Part shown: positions 43,321-52,087 of the stretch, piece by piece
Numbering within the stretch: the first letter of the stretch is position 1
How the letters are laid out: every line of letters starts with the position of its first letter
NCBI RefSeq assembly: GCF_000348945.1
Contig: NZ_AOCK01000004.1
Location: 248,001 to 312,000 of the forward strand
Origin: Paeniglutamicibacter gangotriensis Lz1y
Lineage (GTDB): Bacteria > Actinomycetota > Actinomycetes > Actinomycetales > Micrococcaceae
Length of the DNA: 64,000 bases
Direction: 5' to 3'
Notes under the pieces: model-generated
Told to the model about the DNA's origin: nothing
Databases searched by the model: none
What the model saw: only the letters and a program-made list of their open reading frames with translations
Program-made: the position numbers and the translations under genes

Positions 43321-44391
43321 ATGGCGAACTCGCCGTTATTGTCACGACCCGGCGCAGTTGCCGGATCAGGGATCGATGCGGGCGTCGCAGCCCACTACGG
43401 GGAACTGAACAAGGAACAACGCCAGCTGCACGACGGCACCGCAGTGGCCGACCTCTCCCACTTTGAGGTGGTGACGCTGCGCGGTGAAGACCGCCTGTCC
43501 TGGCTCAATACGCTCTCCAGCCAGGCCGTGGATAAGCTGCGCCCCGGCACCAGCACCCAGACCTTGCTGCTCACAGTGCAGGGACGCATCGAATTCGACA
43601 TCCGCGTGCTGGCCGGCGAAGACACCCTCTGGCTGCTGCTCGAGCCCGGTCAGGCCGAAGAGCTAGTGGCCTTCCTGACGCGTATGCGCTTCATGATGCG
43701 CGTGGAAATCACCAACGTCTCCGAAGATTACGCGTTGCTGGGTGCCTGCGCACCACAGCCGACACTGGCGACGCACCCGGTATGGGTCGATCCATGGCCA
43801 GGGGTCACCGAGGGCGGCTACGCCTACTCCGCACCCGAGCACCCGGGCGCCGAACGTCCCTGGTTCCTCTACCTGGTGCCGCGTGATGAGCTTCAGACCG
43901 CCGTAGGGGATCTGCCGCTGGCAGGAATGCTCGCGGTTGAGGCCCTGCGCATCGCCGCCTGGCGCCCGCGCTTCGGCATGGACACCGACGAGAAGACCAT
44001 TCCGCACGAACTGGATTTGACCCGCACCGCGGTGCACCTGGACAAGGGCTGCTACAAGGGCCAGGAAACCGTGGCCCGCGTGCACAACATCGGCCGGCCC
44101 CCGCGCCGACTGGTGTTCTTGCAGCTGGACGGTTCGATGCACACGCTGCCGGCTCTCGGCTCTGAGGTACGCATCGGGGAGAAGGTCGTGGGCACCCTGA
44201 CCTCAGTGGCATCGCATTTCGAGGCCGGACCCATCGGGCTGGCACTGGTCAAACGGAACATCGACCCGGAATCCGACGTCGAAGTGGTGGACGAGCAGGA
44301 GCACTACGCCGCGAAGCAGGAGACCATCGTGTCGCCCGACGCCGGGCAGATCGCCGGACGCTTCACCGGGTTCCTGCGCACCCCGCGCTAA
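43321..44391 (+). CDS. ygfZ: Folate-binding YgfZ/GcvT-like protein
   Basis: 356 residues. The diagnostic YgfZ motif KGCYKGQETVAR is present near residue 243, with HFEVVTLRGEDRLSWLNTL at the start of the GcvT-like fold and the C-terminal barrel VGTLTSVASHFEAGPIGLAL. YgfZ proteins use tetrahydrofolate in maintaining certain iron-sulfur enzymes. The Cys of the motif is intact. Downstream a terminator at 44506 closes the unit. Confidence 0.93.
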   Translation: MANSPLLSRPGAVAGSGIDAGVAAHYGELNKEQRQLHDGTAVADLSHFEVVTLRGEDRLSWLNTLSSQAVDKLRPGTSTQTLLLTVQGRIEFDIRVLAGEDTLWLLLEPGQAEELVAFLTRMRFMMRVEITNVSEDYALLGACAPQPTLATHPVWVDPWPGVTEGGYAYSAPEHPGAERPWFLYLVPRDELQTAVGDLPLAGMLAVEALRIAAWRPRFGMDTDEKTIPHELDLTRTAVHLDKGCYKGQETVARVHNIGRPPRRLVFLQLDGSMHTLPALGSEVRIGEKVVGTLTSVASHFEAGPIGLALVKRNIDPESDVEVVDEQEHYAAKQETIVSPDAGQIAGRFTGFLRTPR

Positions 44392-44505
44392 AACACTACG
44401 CAGCAAAACACCGCGCAGCACTACCCGGTGCCCGGGAAATGACGCCTCGGGAATGGTGCTGCGGCGAGCTCTGAGTCGCCGGATGCCGATACCTCACCAC
44501 GATTA

Positions 44506-44542
44506 AAGGCCGGGCCCAGGGAATATCCCGTGGCCCGGCCTT
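44506..44542. terminator. Bidirectional terminator after ygfZ
   Basis: AAGGCCGGGCC and GGCCCGGCCTT arms with an inner GGGA/TCCC pairing sit between convergent genes. Confidence 0.85.
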
Positions 44543-44551
44543 GACCTGTCT

Positions 44552-45280
44552 TTACATCCCGGGGTGCAACTTCAGCGTCATCAACGACCCGACTAGCTCG
44601 AACCCGAGCGAGGTAGCCAACGCATTGGCCGCGTCTTGGCCTTCCTTGATGCGAGCCTGCGGGATCAATCCCTCGGATAGGGCATCGTCCACTGCCAGCG
44701 CCGCGGCATACCTGCCCAGCCCATGACCGCGCAGCTGCGGGTGCGCAAGCACCGTGGTGTCAGCCAACAGTCCGCCCGGTGCCCAATAACCGGCGCCCGC
44801 CACCGGGTCCTCCCGAGTGTCGGAAAACAAGGTGAAGCACTGGTCCCAGTCACCGAGCGCGGTAGATGAGGCATCGTCGCTCGGGCAGCCCAGGCGCAAC
44901 TCGGCTAGGTCCTCGGGGTCAATGGAGACGGTGATGTGCTCGGAATCCACGATCTCGAACGGCTCATCGAGGTAGGTTAGCGCGTCCACGCCCAGCGAAC
45001 GGACCGAGGGTGCCAGTCCGGAGGAATGCAGCAGCCCCAGAACCGCCCGGTCATCGACGAAGCGTTGGTCGGCGGCCCCGCGCAGCAGCGGGAGAAACTC
45101 CTCTGGCGCACGCACCACCTGGTGATCACCCAGATGCAGTACCTGGACCGTGTCGGTGCCGGTGGAGGGCACAAAGAGGTTCACCGGGTCGCGGTCCGGC
45201 TGCAGCCCGGAGTCGGGCACCGCAAATTCGCGGGCCCAGGACAAAGCAATGATGGCACGAGTGCCGAATTCAAGATTCAC
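44552..45280 (-). CDS. GNAT-family N-acetyltransferase
   Basis: 242 residues. The C-terminal half has the GNAT acetyl-CoA signature HPQLRGHGLGRYAAALAVDD near residue 190 and an ATSLGFELVGSLMTLKL ending. The N-terminal half is divergent and could be a degenerate second GNAT fold. Substrate unknown. The start is GTG at 45280; TAGGCT ends 6 nt before it, suggesting a leaderless transcript. Confidence 0.82.
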   Translation of the reverse strand: MNLEFGTRAIIALSWAREFAVPDSGLQPDRDPVNLFVPSTGTDTVQVLHLGDHQVVRAPEEFLPLLRGAADQRFVDDRAVLGLLHSSGLAPSVRSLGVDALTYLDEPFEIVDSEHITVSIDPEDLAELRLGCPSDDASSTALGDWDQCFTLFSDTREDPVAGAGYWAPGGLLADTTVLAHPQLRGHGLGRYAAALAVDDALSEGLIPQARIKEGQDAANALATSLGFELVGSLMTLKLHPGM

Positions 45281-45286
45281 GTTTCG

Positions 45287-45292
45287 AGCCTA
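45287..45292 (-). promoter_or_regulatory. -10 box for leaderless GNAT gene
   Basis: TAGGCT on the minus strand, followed by CGAAAC and GTG at 45280. Confidence 0.55.
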
Positions 45293-45313
45293 GTGCAGGA
45301 AATGCTCCATTGC

Positions 45314-46342
45314 TCAGCCGAAGAGGATCCGCGCTTCGTCGTAGCGTTCCTGCGGGACCGCCTTGAGGTTGTTCAGTGCCGCCTGGAACGGCACCCGGTT
45401 GATCTTGGTGCCGCGCAGCGAGACCATGGTGCCCCACGCCTCATCGGCCACTGAATCGACGGCCGCCATGCCCAACCGGGTGGCCAGCACCCGGTCGAAG
45501 GCGCTGGGTACCCCGCCGCGCTGGATGTGGCCCAGCACCGTGGCACGGGTTTCGATGCCGGTGGCGTCCTCAATGTACGGGGCCAGCTGCTCGCCGATGC
45601 CGCCCAGGCGCGGCCGACCAAATTTGTCCAGGCCGCGGTCGGAGAACGCCTCCTCGGCGCCCTCGGGGACAAACCCCTCGGCCACGACCACCAGTGGGGC
45701 GCGCCCGCGGTCTCGGGCCTCGGAGACCCAGGTGCAGATCTGTTCCATGGTGGTGGACTGCTCGGGGATCAGGATTGCGTGGGCGCCGGTGGCCATGCCT
45801 GCGTGCAATGCCAGCCAACCCACGTGCCGGCCCATGACCTCGGCGATCATGCAGCGGTGGTGGGATTCTCCGGTGGTGCGCAGCCTGTCGATGGCCTCCA
45901 CGGCGATCTGGTTCGCTGTGTCGAAGCCGAAGGTGTAGTCGGTGGCGTCCAGGTCGTTGTCGATGGTCTTGGGGACCCCGACGATTTTCAGCCCGGCGTC
46001 GGAGAGCCGCTTGGCCCCTGCCAAGGTGCCCTCTCCGCCGATGGCGATGACAGCGTCGATCCCCAGGCGCTGCAGCGTCGCGGCAATATTGTCCGGGCCA
46101 CCGTTCTCACCCTCGAACGCGTTGGTGCGTGAGGTGCCCAGGATGGTTCCGCCCTGCTTGGAGATGCCGCGGACCGCGTGTCGGGGAAGGTCGATGACAT
46201 CCCCGTCCTTGACCCCGCGCCAGCCATCGCGGAAGCCGACGAATTCATGGTCGTAGCTTTTGATGCCGTTGAGCACCGCCCCACGGATAACAGCGTTCAA
46301 TCCGGGGCAGTCTCCGCCGCTAGTCATGATCCCGATGCGCAT
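45314..46342 (-). CDS. pfkA: 6-phosphofructokinase
   Basis: 342 residues. N-terminal SGGDCPGLNAVIR, nucleotide region IGGEGTLAGAKRL (residues 101-113), and catalytic PKTIDNDLDATD (124-135). Gly at position 105 fits ATP as phosphoryl donor, whereas Lys at 125 is shared with pyrophosphate enzymes; the Gly/Lys combination is typical of actinobacterial ATP-dependent PfkA. FGFDTANQIAVEAIDRL and GRHVGWLALHAG follow. GAGGAA ribosome-binding site before ATG. Confidence 0.93.
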   Translation of the reverse strand: MRIGIMTSGGDCPGLNAVIRGAVLNGIKSYDHEFVGFRDGWRGVKDGDVIDLPRHAVRGISKQGGTILGTSRTNAFEGENGGPDNIAATLQRLGIDAVIAIGGEGTLAGAKRLSDAGLKIVGVPKTIDNDLDATDYTFGFDTANQIAVEAIDRLRTTGESHHRCMIAEVMGRHVGWLALHAGMATGAHAILIPEQSTTMEQICTWVSEARDRGRAPLVVVAEGFVPEGAEEAFSDRGLDKFGRPRLGGIGEQLAPYIEDATGIETRATVLGHIQRGGVPSAFDRVLATRLGMAAVDSVADEAWGTMVSLRGTKINRVPFQAALNNLKAVPQERYDEARILFG

Positions 46343-46512
46343 GCAAACTCAATTCCTCGTAGTGTTCCCGATCGCCCGCGCGGTCAAGACCTCGGTGGAC
46401 GTTTGGTGATGGGAGCGCGACGTTGAGCTCGGATGTGCACCCCAGTCTAACCAAGGCAGTGTGGTGATCGCCACCACTGAACCGCAACAGGCAACAAGCC
46501 GCGGGACGGACA

Positions 46513-46572
46513 GCAAAACAAAACACCTGCGGTTCCCTCTGTCCGTTGCTGTCGGAAGTCGGGCCGCAGGTG
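46513..46572 (-). terminator. Terminator of the small PspC gene
   Basis: On the minus strand CACCTGCGG (46572-46564) pairs with CCGCAGGTG (46532-46524), followed by TTTTGTTTTG. Confidence 0.75.
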
Positions 46573-46597
46573 CTGTGGGCTTCGTCTATGGTGCGTC

Positions 46598-46861
46598 TTA
46601 GCGTGCCGGGCGGAGCATCTTTTGCAAGACGATCGAGTTGTCCTGGTACGGGATCAGCAGCCAAGCGACGAGGTAAAGGCCCGGGCCAATCACCGGCAGG
46701 AGGAAGCTGAGCAGCACGCCGATGCGCACCAGGGAGACATCCCAGCCGAACTTGTCGGCGATACCTCCTGCGATACCGCCCAAGAAGCGCTTGGGTCCGC
46801 GGCGGAAGGGAATCGAGCGAAGGGAGTTGTAAAAAGTGTCCATAGTGTCAAAGTCTTTCAC
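46598..46861 (-). CDS. PspC-domain membrane protein
   Basis: 87 residues. The PspC pattern is complete: RRGPKRFLGGIAGGIADKFG, VSLVRIGVLLSFLL and GPGLYLVAWLLIPYQD. PspC proteins act in envelope-stress sensing. Start GTG 46861 or ATG 46843; the latter fits the homology better. First of three minus-strand genes, two of them PspC-related, opposite a PspC-fused kinase. Confidence 0.9.
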   Translation of the reverse strand: MKDFDTMDTFYNSLRSIPFRRGPKRFLGGIAGGIADKFGWDVSLVRIGVLLSFLLPVIGPGLYLVAWLLIPYQDNSIVLQKMLRPAR

Positions 46862-46926
46862 GTCGAAGAGTGAGTTGGCTGGTGTTTGGGTGAATAAAGC
46901 ATCCGGGTGCCGATGCGAGGGTTGTT

Positions 46927-47154
46927 TCAGGGGGTGCGGCGGGCCGCCAGGATCCCGGCGATGACCAGGATGAGTCCGGCACCTGCGACCAGTGAGATGA
47001 ACAGCATCGGCGCGCTGATCTGGAAGTTCAGCAGCAAACCGGCGATCAAGGCCAGCCCGATGGCCAGCAGGATCAAACCGAAGATCAGGGTGCCGGTGGG
47101 GAAGGGTGCTGCGGGTTCAATGTTGCCGTGCTGTTTTTCGGTGTGCTGGCTCAT
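46927..47154 (-). CDS. Two-helix membrane protein in PspC cluster
   Basis: 75 residues with two hydrophobic helices (GTLIFGLILLAIGLALIAGL and MLFISLVAGAGLILVIAGIL) after a polar start. The start codon overlaps the stop of the large PspC gene by 4 nt, so it is translationally coupled. Not assigned to a named family. Confidence 0.8.
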   Translation of the reverse strand: MSQHTEKQHGNIEPAAPFPTGTLIFGLILLAIGLALIAGLLLNFQISAPMLFISLVAGAGLILVIAGILAARRTP

Positions 47155-48743
47155 GGTGCAACCTCGGCTTTCTCTACGTTGATTTCAATGCTGCTAAACG
47201 CTCCGTCCATCTTCAGTCGGAGTTCGGGGCCGCCGGTGTCGGCGTTCAGGACCGTGCTTCCGTTGCGGATTTGTGCGGTGGCACCATTGATTTTTTGGGA
47301 TCCAAAGGCGGATTGTGAATCGATGACCACCGGGATGTTGTCAGGCACGATCAGTTTCATGGAGGAGAAGACGTTGTCGATCTCCACCGTGGTGTCCGAG
47401 GTGATGCTCGAGTAGGAGCGCAGGTCCAGTTCCCCGGAGTGGAAGACGTTGGTGGTTTCGCCATTCTCGGTGGTGGTGATGCCGCGGAACGAGGAGATCG
47501 GCCCGGAGTCCCGGAACGATCCACCGCCCCAGAGCAGCGAGAAAATCAGGGCGACGATGCCGAAGCCGACCAAGGCACCGCCGGTACGCTTGTTCAGCGC
47601 CGCGCCGATCAATCCCAGAGCGATGACGATCAAAACCACGGCGAAGCCCACGGATACCGGGTTGACCGGAAGGGTGAGCATGCCCAGCTGGGACAGCCCG
47701 GTGATCATGGCGAAGGCGAGCACCGCCAGTCCCAGGACGATCGTTGCCGCATAGCCGGGGATGGCCTTGGTACGTGCCGGGCGCGGAGCCTGCGGTGCAG
47801 AACCCGCTGCGGCCGGGGGCACTGGCCTGATCGGAGGTGTGGGAGGTCCGTTGCCGGAAGCCGGGGACGAGTGTGCTTCGCGTGTCGTTCCCGCGGTGTC
47901 ACGTGGCGTCGAGGGGCTTGCCGGGGCCGCGGGATCCGCAGCCTTCGGTGTACTGCTGTCCATGGTTTGTTCCTCCTGGGGTGTCCCATTGGTCTTTCCG
48001 AGGCTGCCGAGCGGCAGCGTCGGGGTGTCCTTGCCGGCCTGATACTTCGCTGCATCCTGTGCAGTGAGCGGGCCGATCAGCGACTGAGGTGCCCCAGGGC
48101 GCAGCGGGTCCTGACCCGGGAGCACCATGGCACTGGAAACCTGGCCCTCGTGCTTGGTCCGATCGGTGGTGAACGGTACCGTCGCATCGGGCGCAGCGAC
48201 ATCCTGTCCTGGAGCCCGGTTATGGGGGGAATCAAAGCCGGCAGTGGGGGTGGCTGCCGGTGGCCCGAAGGGGTCGTTGTCTTGAGGTGTGTAGTGCCGG
48301 GCGTCGGGGGTCTCGTGTCCGCGTCGGGAAAAGATCAGCCAGCAGACCCCGGCGATGATCAGCAGCGTCCACAGCCCGCCGTCCCACCAACCGAAGAATC
48401 CGGAATTGTGTCCACCGAAAATCGCGGGGGAACCGACGGCTCCGACGATGCTGAACACCAGGGCACCGGTCATCCCGCTTGCCCAGCGTCCGGCGATCGC
48501 CTCCTGGAGGTGGATCTTCTGATCCTGCCCGGGCAGCAAGGCCCAGGCGATGCCGTAGAGGAACAGGCCAAGGCCCGCCACGAAGCACAAGGCGACGATG
48601 ATCCCGCGGACCAGGATCGTGGAGATCCCCCAGCGTTGCCCCACCCCGGAGGCGACGCCGCCGACCCAGTTGTCCTCGCCACGGTGCAGCCCTAATTCCC
48701 GTACCCAGCGGAAGAATCCGTTTTCCCTCGATGCATCATTCAT
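47151..48743 (-). CDS. Large PspC-domain membrane protein with LiaF-like C-terminus
   Basis: 530 residues. N-terminal PspC domain (DNWVGGVASGVGQRWGISTI, LVRGIIVALCFVAGLGLFLY, AWALLPGQD), more membrane helices to about residue 150, a Pro/Ala/Thr-rich linker (about 160-310), four further helices, and a C-terminal beta-rich region ending EIDNVFSSMKLIVPDNIPVV and AFSSIEINVEKAEV, like the LiaF/DUF2154 fold that controls LiaS-type kinases. This architecture, opposite the kinase, suggests regulation of that kinase; inference from family. Confidence 0.85.
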   Translation of the reverse strand: MNDASRENGFFRWVRELGLHRGEDNWVGGVASGVGQRWGISTILVRGIIVALCFVAGLGLFLYGIAWALLPGQDQKIHLQEAIAGRWASGMTGALVFSIVGAVGSPAIFGGHNSGFFGWWDGGLWTLLIIAGVCWLIFSRRGHETPDARHYTPQDNDPFGPPAATPTAGFDSPHNRAPGQDVAAPDATVPFTTDRTKHEGQVSSAMVLPGQDPLRPGAPQSLIGPLTAQDAAKYQAGKDTPTLPLGSLGKTNGTPQEEQTMDSSTPKAADPAAPASPSTPRDTAGTTREAHSSPASGNGPPTPPIRPVPPAAAGSAPQAPRPARTKAIPGYAATIVLGLAVLAFAMITGLSQLGMLTLPVNPVSVGFAVVLIVIALGLIGAALNKRTGGALVGFGIVALIFSLLWGGGSFRDSGPISSFRGITTTENGETTNVFHSGELDLRSYSSITSDTTVEIDNVFSSMKLIVPDNIPVVIDSQSAFGSQKINGATAQIRNGSTVLNADTGGPELRLKMDGAFSSIEINVEKAEVAP

Positions 48744-48856
48744 AGTTCAATCTTCGCCGAACCGTGGTGGCTTCCGCTATGGGGGTCGCCCCTGATTGAA
48801 CCCTGAGTGGTACCCCGGTCGGCACCACAAACGCCGATTTCTCCGCCCGGGCGTGC

Positions 48857-50143
48857 TTGGATGGATACATGAGCCAAGCAACCCTGCGTCCCGCGCTGCT
48901 GCGCGGAAGCCCCCGCATCCTGGCCGGGGTGTGTTCCGGGGTGGCTGCGCACCTCCAGGTGCCGGTCAAATGGGTACGCATCGGCTTTGCCGTCTCGTCC
49001 CTGCTGGCAGGCGCGGGAATCGTACTGTACGCCTGGCTGTGGATCTTTTTGCCCAGTACCCTGGACGCGCAACGCGACGCCGCCCGGAGTACCGGGACCC
49101 GTCGCTTCACCTTGGCCGAGGAATTCGGTGGACGCACCGAGGCCACAGAATCCGATCCGGCCTCGGCGGAGCGCCAGGCATCGCTGCGCCAAATCCTCAT
49201 CGGGCTGGCGTTGCTGGTGGTCGCGGCGCTGGCGGTGGCCCAACTGCTGGGCACACAAATCCGCTGGGACATCATCTGGCCGGTGCTTGTCATCGTCGCC
49301 GGAGCGGTGCTGGCCTGGACACAGCTTGACGAGGGAGGCCGTGCCGGGCTGCGCAGAAGCACCGGAGCACTGGGAGCCGCTGGCCTCGCCAGGCTGCTGG
49401 TGGGCGTGGGGCTGGTGGTCGCCGGACTACTGCTGCTGCTTTCCGGCGCGGTGGGCCTTGGCGCGCTGCTCTCCGGCCTCGCGGTGGCCTTGGCGGTGAT
49501 CGTCGGACTGGTGCTGGTGCTGTTGCCCTGGGGCCTACGTTTTTGGCGTGACTATGTCTCGGAACGAGCCAACCGGGTGCGCTCGGCCGAACGCGCCGAT
49601 ATCGCGGCGCACCTGCACGATTCGGTGCTCCAGACCCTGGCGCTGATTCAGAAGCGGGCCGAGGACCCCGCCCGAGTGGTGGCCCTGGCCCGCTCCCAGG
49701 AGCGGGAATTGCGTTCCTGGCTGTACGACGAGTCAGAACGCACAGACGGTGAGATCGGGGAAGCGATCCGTGCCGCTGCAGCCGAAATCGAGGAACTGTA
49801 CCTGGTCTCCATCAATGTGGTTATTGTCGGTGAACGCGTCGGGGCCCCCGGGCACGACGCCCTGCTGCAGGCCACCCGGGAGGCTATGGCGAACGCGGCC
49901 AAGCACGCCGGCGGTACCATCTCGGTGTATGTGGAGGCCTCGGAGGCCGCCGTGGAAGTGTTTGTGCGTGATCGCGGTGAGGGCTTTGACCGCGAGGCTG
50001 TATCTGCCGACCGGCACGGGGTGCGCGAATCGATCATCGGGCGGATGGCTCGCAATGGCGGGCGCGCCGCCATCAAGAGTAACTCCGGGGGCACCGAGGT
50101 GCACCTGGCTATGGACACGAAAAATGGAGAAGACGATGACTGA
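48857..50143 (+). CDS. PspC-fused sensor histidine kinase (NarL/LiaS type)
   Basis: 428 residues. Residues about 12-60 are a PspC domain (RILAGVCSGVAAHLQVPVKW), followed by more helices to about residue 230. The dimerisation/phosphorylation motif is AHLHDSVLQTLALIQ with the phospho-His, then ATREAMANAAKHAGG (N box) and DRGEGFDREAV (G box); HisKA_3 plus HATPase. The paired response regulator starts 8 nt before this stop. ATG 48857 follows GGATAC. Confidence 0.92.
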   Translation: MDGYMSQATLRPALLRGSPRILAGVCSGVAAHLQVPVKWVRIGFAVSSLLAGAGIVLYAWLWIFLPSTLDAQRDAARSTGTRRFTLAEEFGGRTEATESDPASAERQASLRQILIGLALLVVAALAVAQLLGTQIRWDIIWPVLVIVAGAVLAWTQLDEGGRAGLRRSTGALGAAGLARLLVGVGLVVAGLLLLLSGAVGLGALLSGLAVALAVIVGLVLVLLPWGLRFWRDYVSERANRVRSAERADIAAHLHDSVLQTLALIQKRAEDPARVVALARSQERELRSWLYDESERTDGEIGEAIRAAAAEIEELYLVSINVVIVGERVGAPGHDALLQATREAMANAAKHAGGTISVYVEASEAAVEVFVRDRGEGFDREAVSADRHGVRESIIGRMARNGGRAAIKSNSGGTEVHLAMDTKNGEDDD

Positions 50144-50810
50144 GGCAACACACCCACGCACCGCCGAACGGGTGCCGGTGGTGGTGGTCGATGACCACGG
50201 CATCTTCCGTTCCGGGCTCAAAGCCGACCTGGACGGACGCCTCGAAGTGGTCGGGGAGGCCGATTCGGTGGAGAGTGCAATCGCGGTGGTGCACGAGAGG
50301 ATGCCGGCGGTGGTGCTGCTTGATGTGCACCTGCCCGGGGGCCGTGGAGGCGGCGGGGCCGAAGTTTTGGCCGGCTGCGTTGACGTGTTCGACTCGGTGA
50401 AGTTCCTGGCCCTGAGCGTCTCAGATTCAGCGGAAGACGTGGTCACGGTGATCCGCGCCGGAGCGCGCGGTTATGTCACCAAATCGATCTCGAGTGCGGA
50501 GATCTCCGATGCCGTGCTGCGGGTCGCAGGAGGCGACGCGGTGTTCTCCCCGCGTCTGGCCGGATTTGTCCTCGATGCCTTCGGCACGCAGGCGGCCATC
50601 AGCGCCGACGAGGAACTGGATCTGCTCAGTGCCCGGGAGCTGGAGGTGATGCGCTTGATCGCGCGCGGCTACAGCTACAAGGAAGTCGCCAAGGACCTGT
50701 TCATCTCGGTGAAGACGGTGGAAACCCACGTGTCTTCGGTGCTGCGCAAGCTACAGCTCTCCAACAGGCACGAACTGACCCGCTGGGCCGTGGACCGCCG
50801 AATCCTCTGA
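50136..50810 (+). CDS. LuxR/NarL-family response regulator
   Basis: 224 residues. The receiver has VVVVDDHGIFR and the phospho-accepting Asp63 in VVLLDVHLPGG; the switch Thr/Ser and Lys lie in LALSVSD and GYVTKSI. The HTH is LSARELEVMRLIARGYSYKE through ISVKTVETHVSSVLRKL. Partner of the overlapping kinase, probably controlling the divergent PspC genes in a LiaFSR-like circuit. Confidence 0.94.
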   Translation: MTEATHPRTAERVPVVVVDDHGIFRSGLKADLDGRLEVVGEADSVESAIAVVHERMPAVVLLDVHLPGGRGGGGAEVLAGCVDVFDSVKFLALSVSDSAEDVVTVIRAGARGYVTKSISSAEISDAVLRVAGGDAVFSPRLAGFVLDAFGTQAAISADEELDLLSARELEVMRLIARGYSYKEVAKDLFISVKTVETHVSSVLRKLQLSNRHELTRWAVDRRIL

Positions 50811-51167
50811 GTAGGGACCTCGGTGCATTCTCAGCCACATCCCACTGAGTCCCTCGGGGAACTGGGGTTACGACGCCTCTGGCGATCGGTAGTGCGCCGG
50901 TAGGCCCCCAGCAGCTCAGCAGGGGAGAGCACCTGAGGTGAAAACCCGAGCCCCTTCCCTTTGTGGCGCACCAAGGGTTTGGCCTGTCGATCACGGTTTG
51001 GTTGCTGGGTATCGCGGCAGATCAGGTTGGGTACCTCGTCCTCAACGTATCCCCGAGAACCAGCAGCGGGCCAGACGGCGGTGGTGCAGTTGGTCGCGGT
51101 TAGCCTCAATCGGCTGGAGTTGGTTGATCATGGTCGGCGCGGCCTGGCGAGCGCCTGGAGGGAATGC
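50811..51167. other. Intergenic region after the two-component genes
   Basis: 357 bp between convergent genes with no supported gene. A minus frame at 50831-51109 has no recognisable family and no ribosome-binding site; it may be remnant sequence. Confidence 0.45.
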
Positions 51168-51791
51168 TTAGCGGACCGCGGCGCCCAGGCTGATGTCGAA
51201 GCCGGCACCATTGCGCGCCAGCCCCATCAACAGGAGGCCTGTCGACTCGAGGGTCGGGGCCGCCTGCAGCCTACCTGCATCGAGGGCCCGCAGTTCCATA
51301 CTTTCCAGGAACGCTGTGACAGTCGATTTCGCCCCGGCGCTGTCGCCCGCGATGAACGCGTCCAGCGGGGTTCCCGTCGCAAGAACGTGGCCGAAGATCG
51401 TATTGAAGGCCTTCACGACATGGGCGCTCTCGGGCGCGGCGGCTGCGATTTCCTGAGTAGCCGAAGTGGTGGTCACGAGCCCGCTGGCATCGTCGTTGAA
51501 CGGGTTGGTGATGTCGACGAGGATTTTGCCGGCCAGCGCATCTCCGTAGGTCGTGACGGCATCAACCACGCCGGCGTACGGGACGGCAAGGATGACGATC
51601 TCACCCGGCGGTTTTGCGCCGAACGTGCCGACGGCGGCTCCGTTGCCGAGCTGCTCGGCCAGTGCCTTCGCCTTGGCGGTATTGCGGCTCATGATCTCGA
51701 TGGTGTGACCGTGCTTCGCCGCCCGGGTGCCGATGGTGGTGGCCATGTTCCCCGAACCAATGATGCTGATGGTAGTCACGGTGGTACTCAT
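51168..51791 (-). CDS. NADP-dependent oxidoreductase, F420-dependent NADP reductase-like
   Basis: A 207-residue Rossmann protein: ISIIGSGNMATTIGTRAAKH (NADP loop), SRNTAKAKALAEQLG, VILAVPYAGVVDAV, LVDITNPFN and HVVKAFNTIFGHVL. The family also includes enzymes that do not use F420. ATG 51791 begins the fold; an upstream extension carries no conserved sequence. An inverted repeat lies 9 bp upstream. Confidence 0.87.
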   Translation of the reverse strand: MSTTVTTISIIGSGNMATTIGTRAAKHGHTIEIMSRNTAKAKALAEQLGNGAAVGTFGAKPPGEIVILAVPYAGVVDAVTTYGDALAGKILVDITNPFNDDASGLVTTTSATQEIAAAAPESAHVVKAFNTIFGHVLATGTPLDAFIAGDSAGAKSTVTAFLESMELRALDAGRLQAAPTLESTGLLLMGLARNGAGFDISLGAAVR

Positions 51792-51799
51792 CCGTAGTG

Positions 51800-51833
51800 A
51801 GAACGGATACCCCGGGAGGGTACCTCTCGTTCT
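51800..51833. promoter_or_regulatory. Nested inverted repeat, candidate operator
   Basis: AGAACG...CGTTCT outside and TACCC...GGGTA inside, centred on CGGGA, directly before the oxidoreductase start. Confidence 0.5.
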
Positions 51834-52020
51834 GCTCATTCATAACCGTTGAGGGCCCGCGTTCTATTCCACTCGGAGCGCCTCGACGCGACAGAAGATT
51901 CCGTAAGTCCTGACAGCTCTGCACGTGAGAAGTTCCCGGACCGCCCCAGAAACGGAGTTCCTTCGCGTGGTGAATCCGTGGCTCCCCGTTGCCCCCCTGG
52001 TTCGGGTTCAGGACATGAAA

Positions 52021-52066
52021 AAGGCCGGCGGATCGGATTCCGCTAAGGAATCCTTCCGCCGGCCTT
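52021..52066. terminator. Terminator between oxidoreductase region and aminotransferase
   Basis: AAGGCCGGCGGA...GGATTCC pairs with GGAATCC...TCCGCCGGCCTT around GCTAA; on the minus strand the T-rich side serves the aminotransferase gene. Confidence 0.85.
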
Positions 52067-52087
52067 CGCCGTGTAGTCAGAACGCTG

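Noticed and set aside
50831-51109. A possible transposase or enzyme fragment
   Set aside because: No motif could be matched, and no terminal inverted repeats or target duplications were visible.
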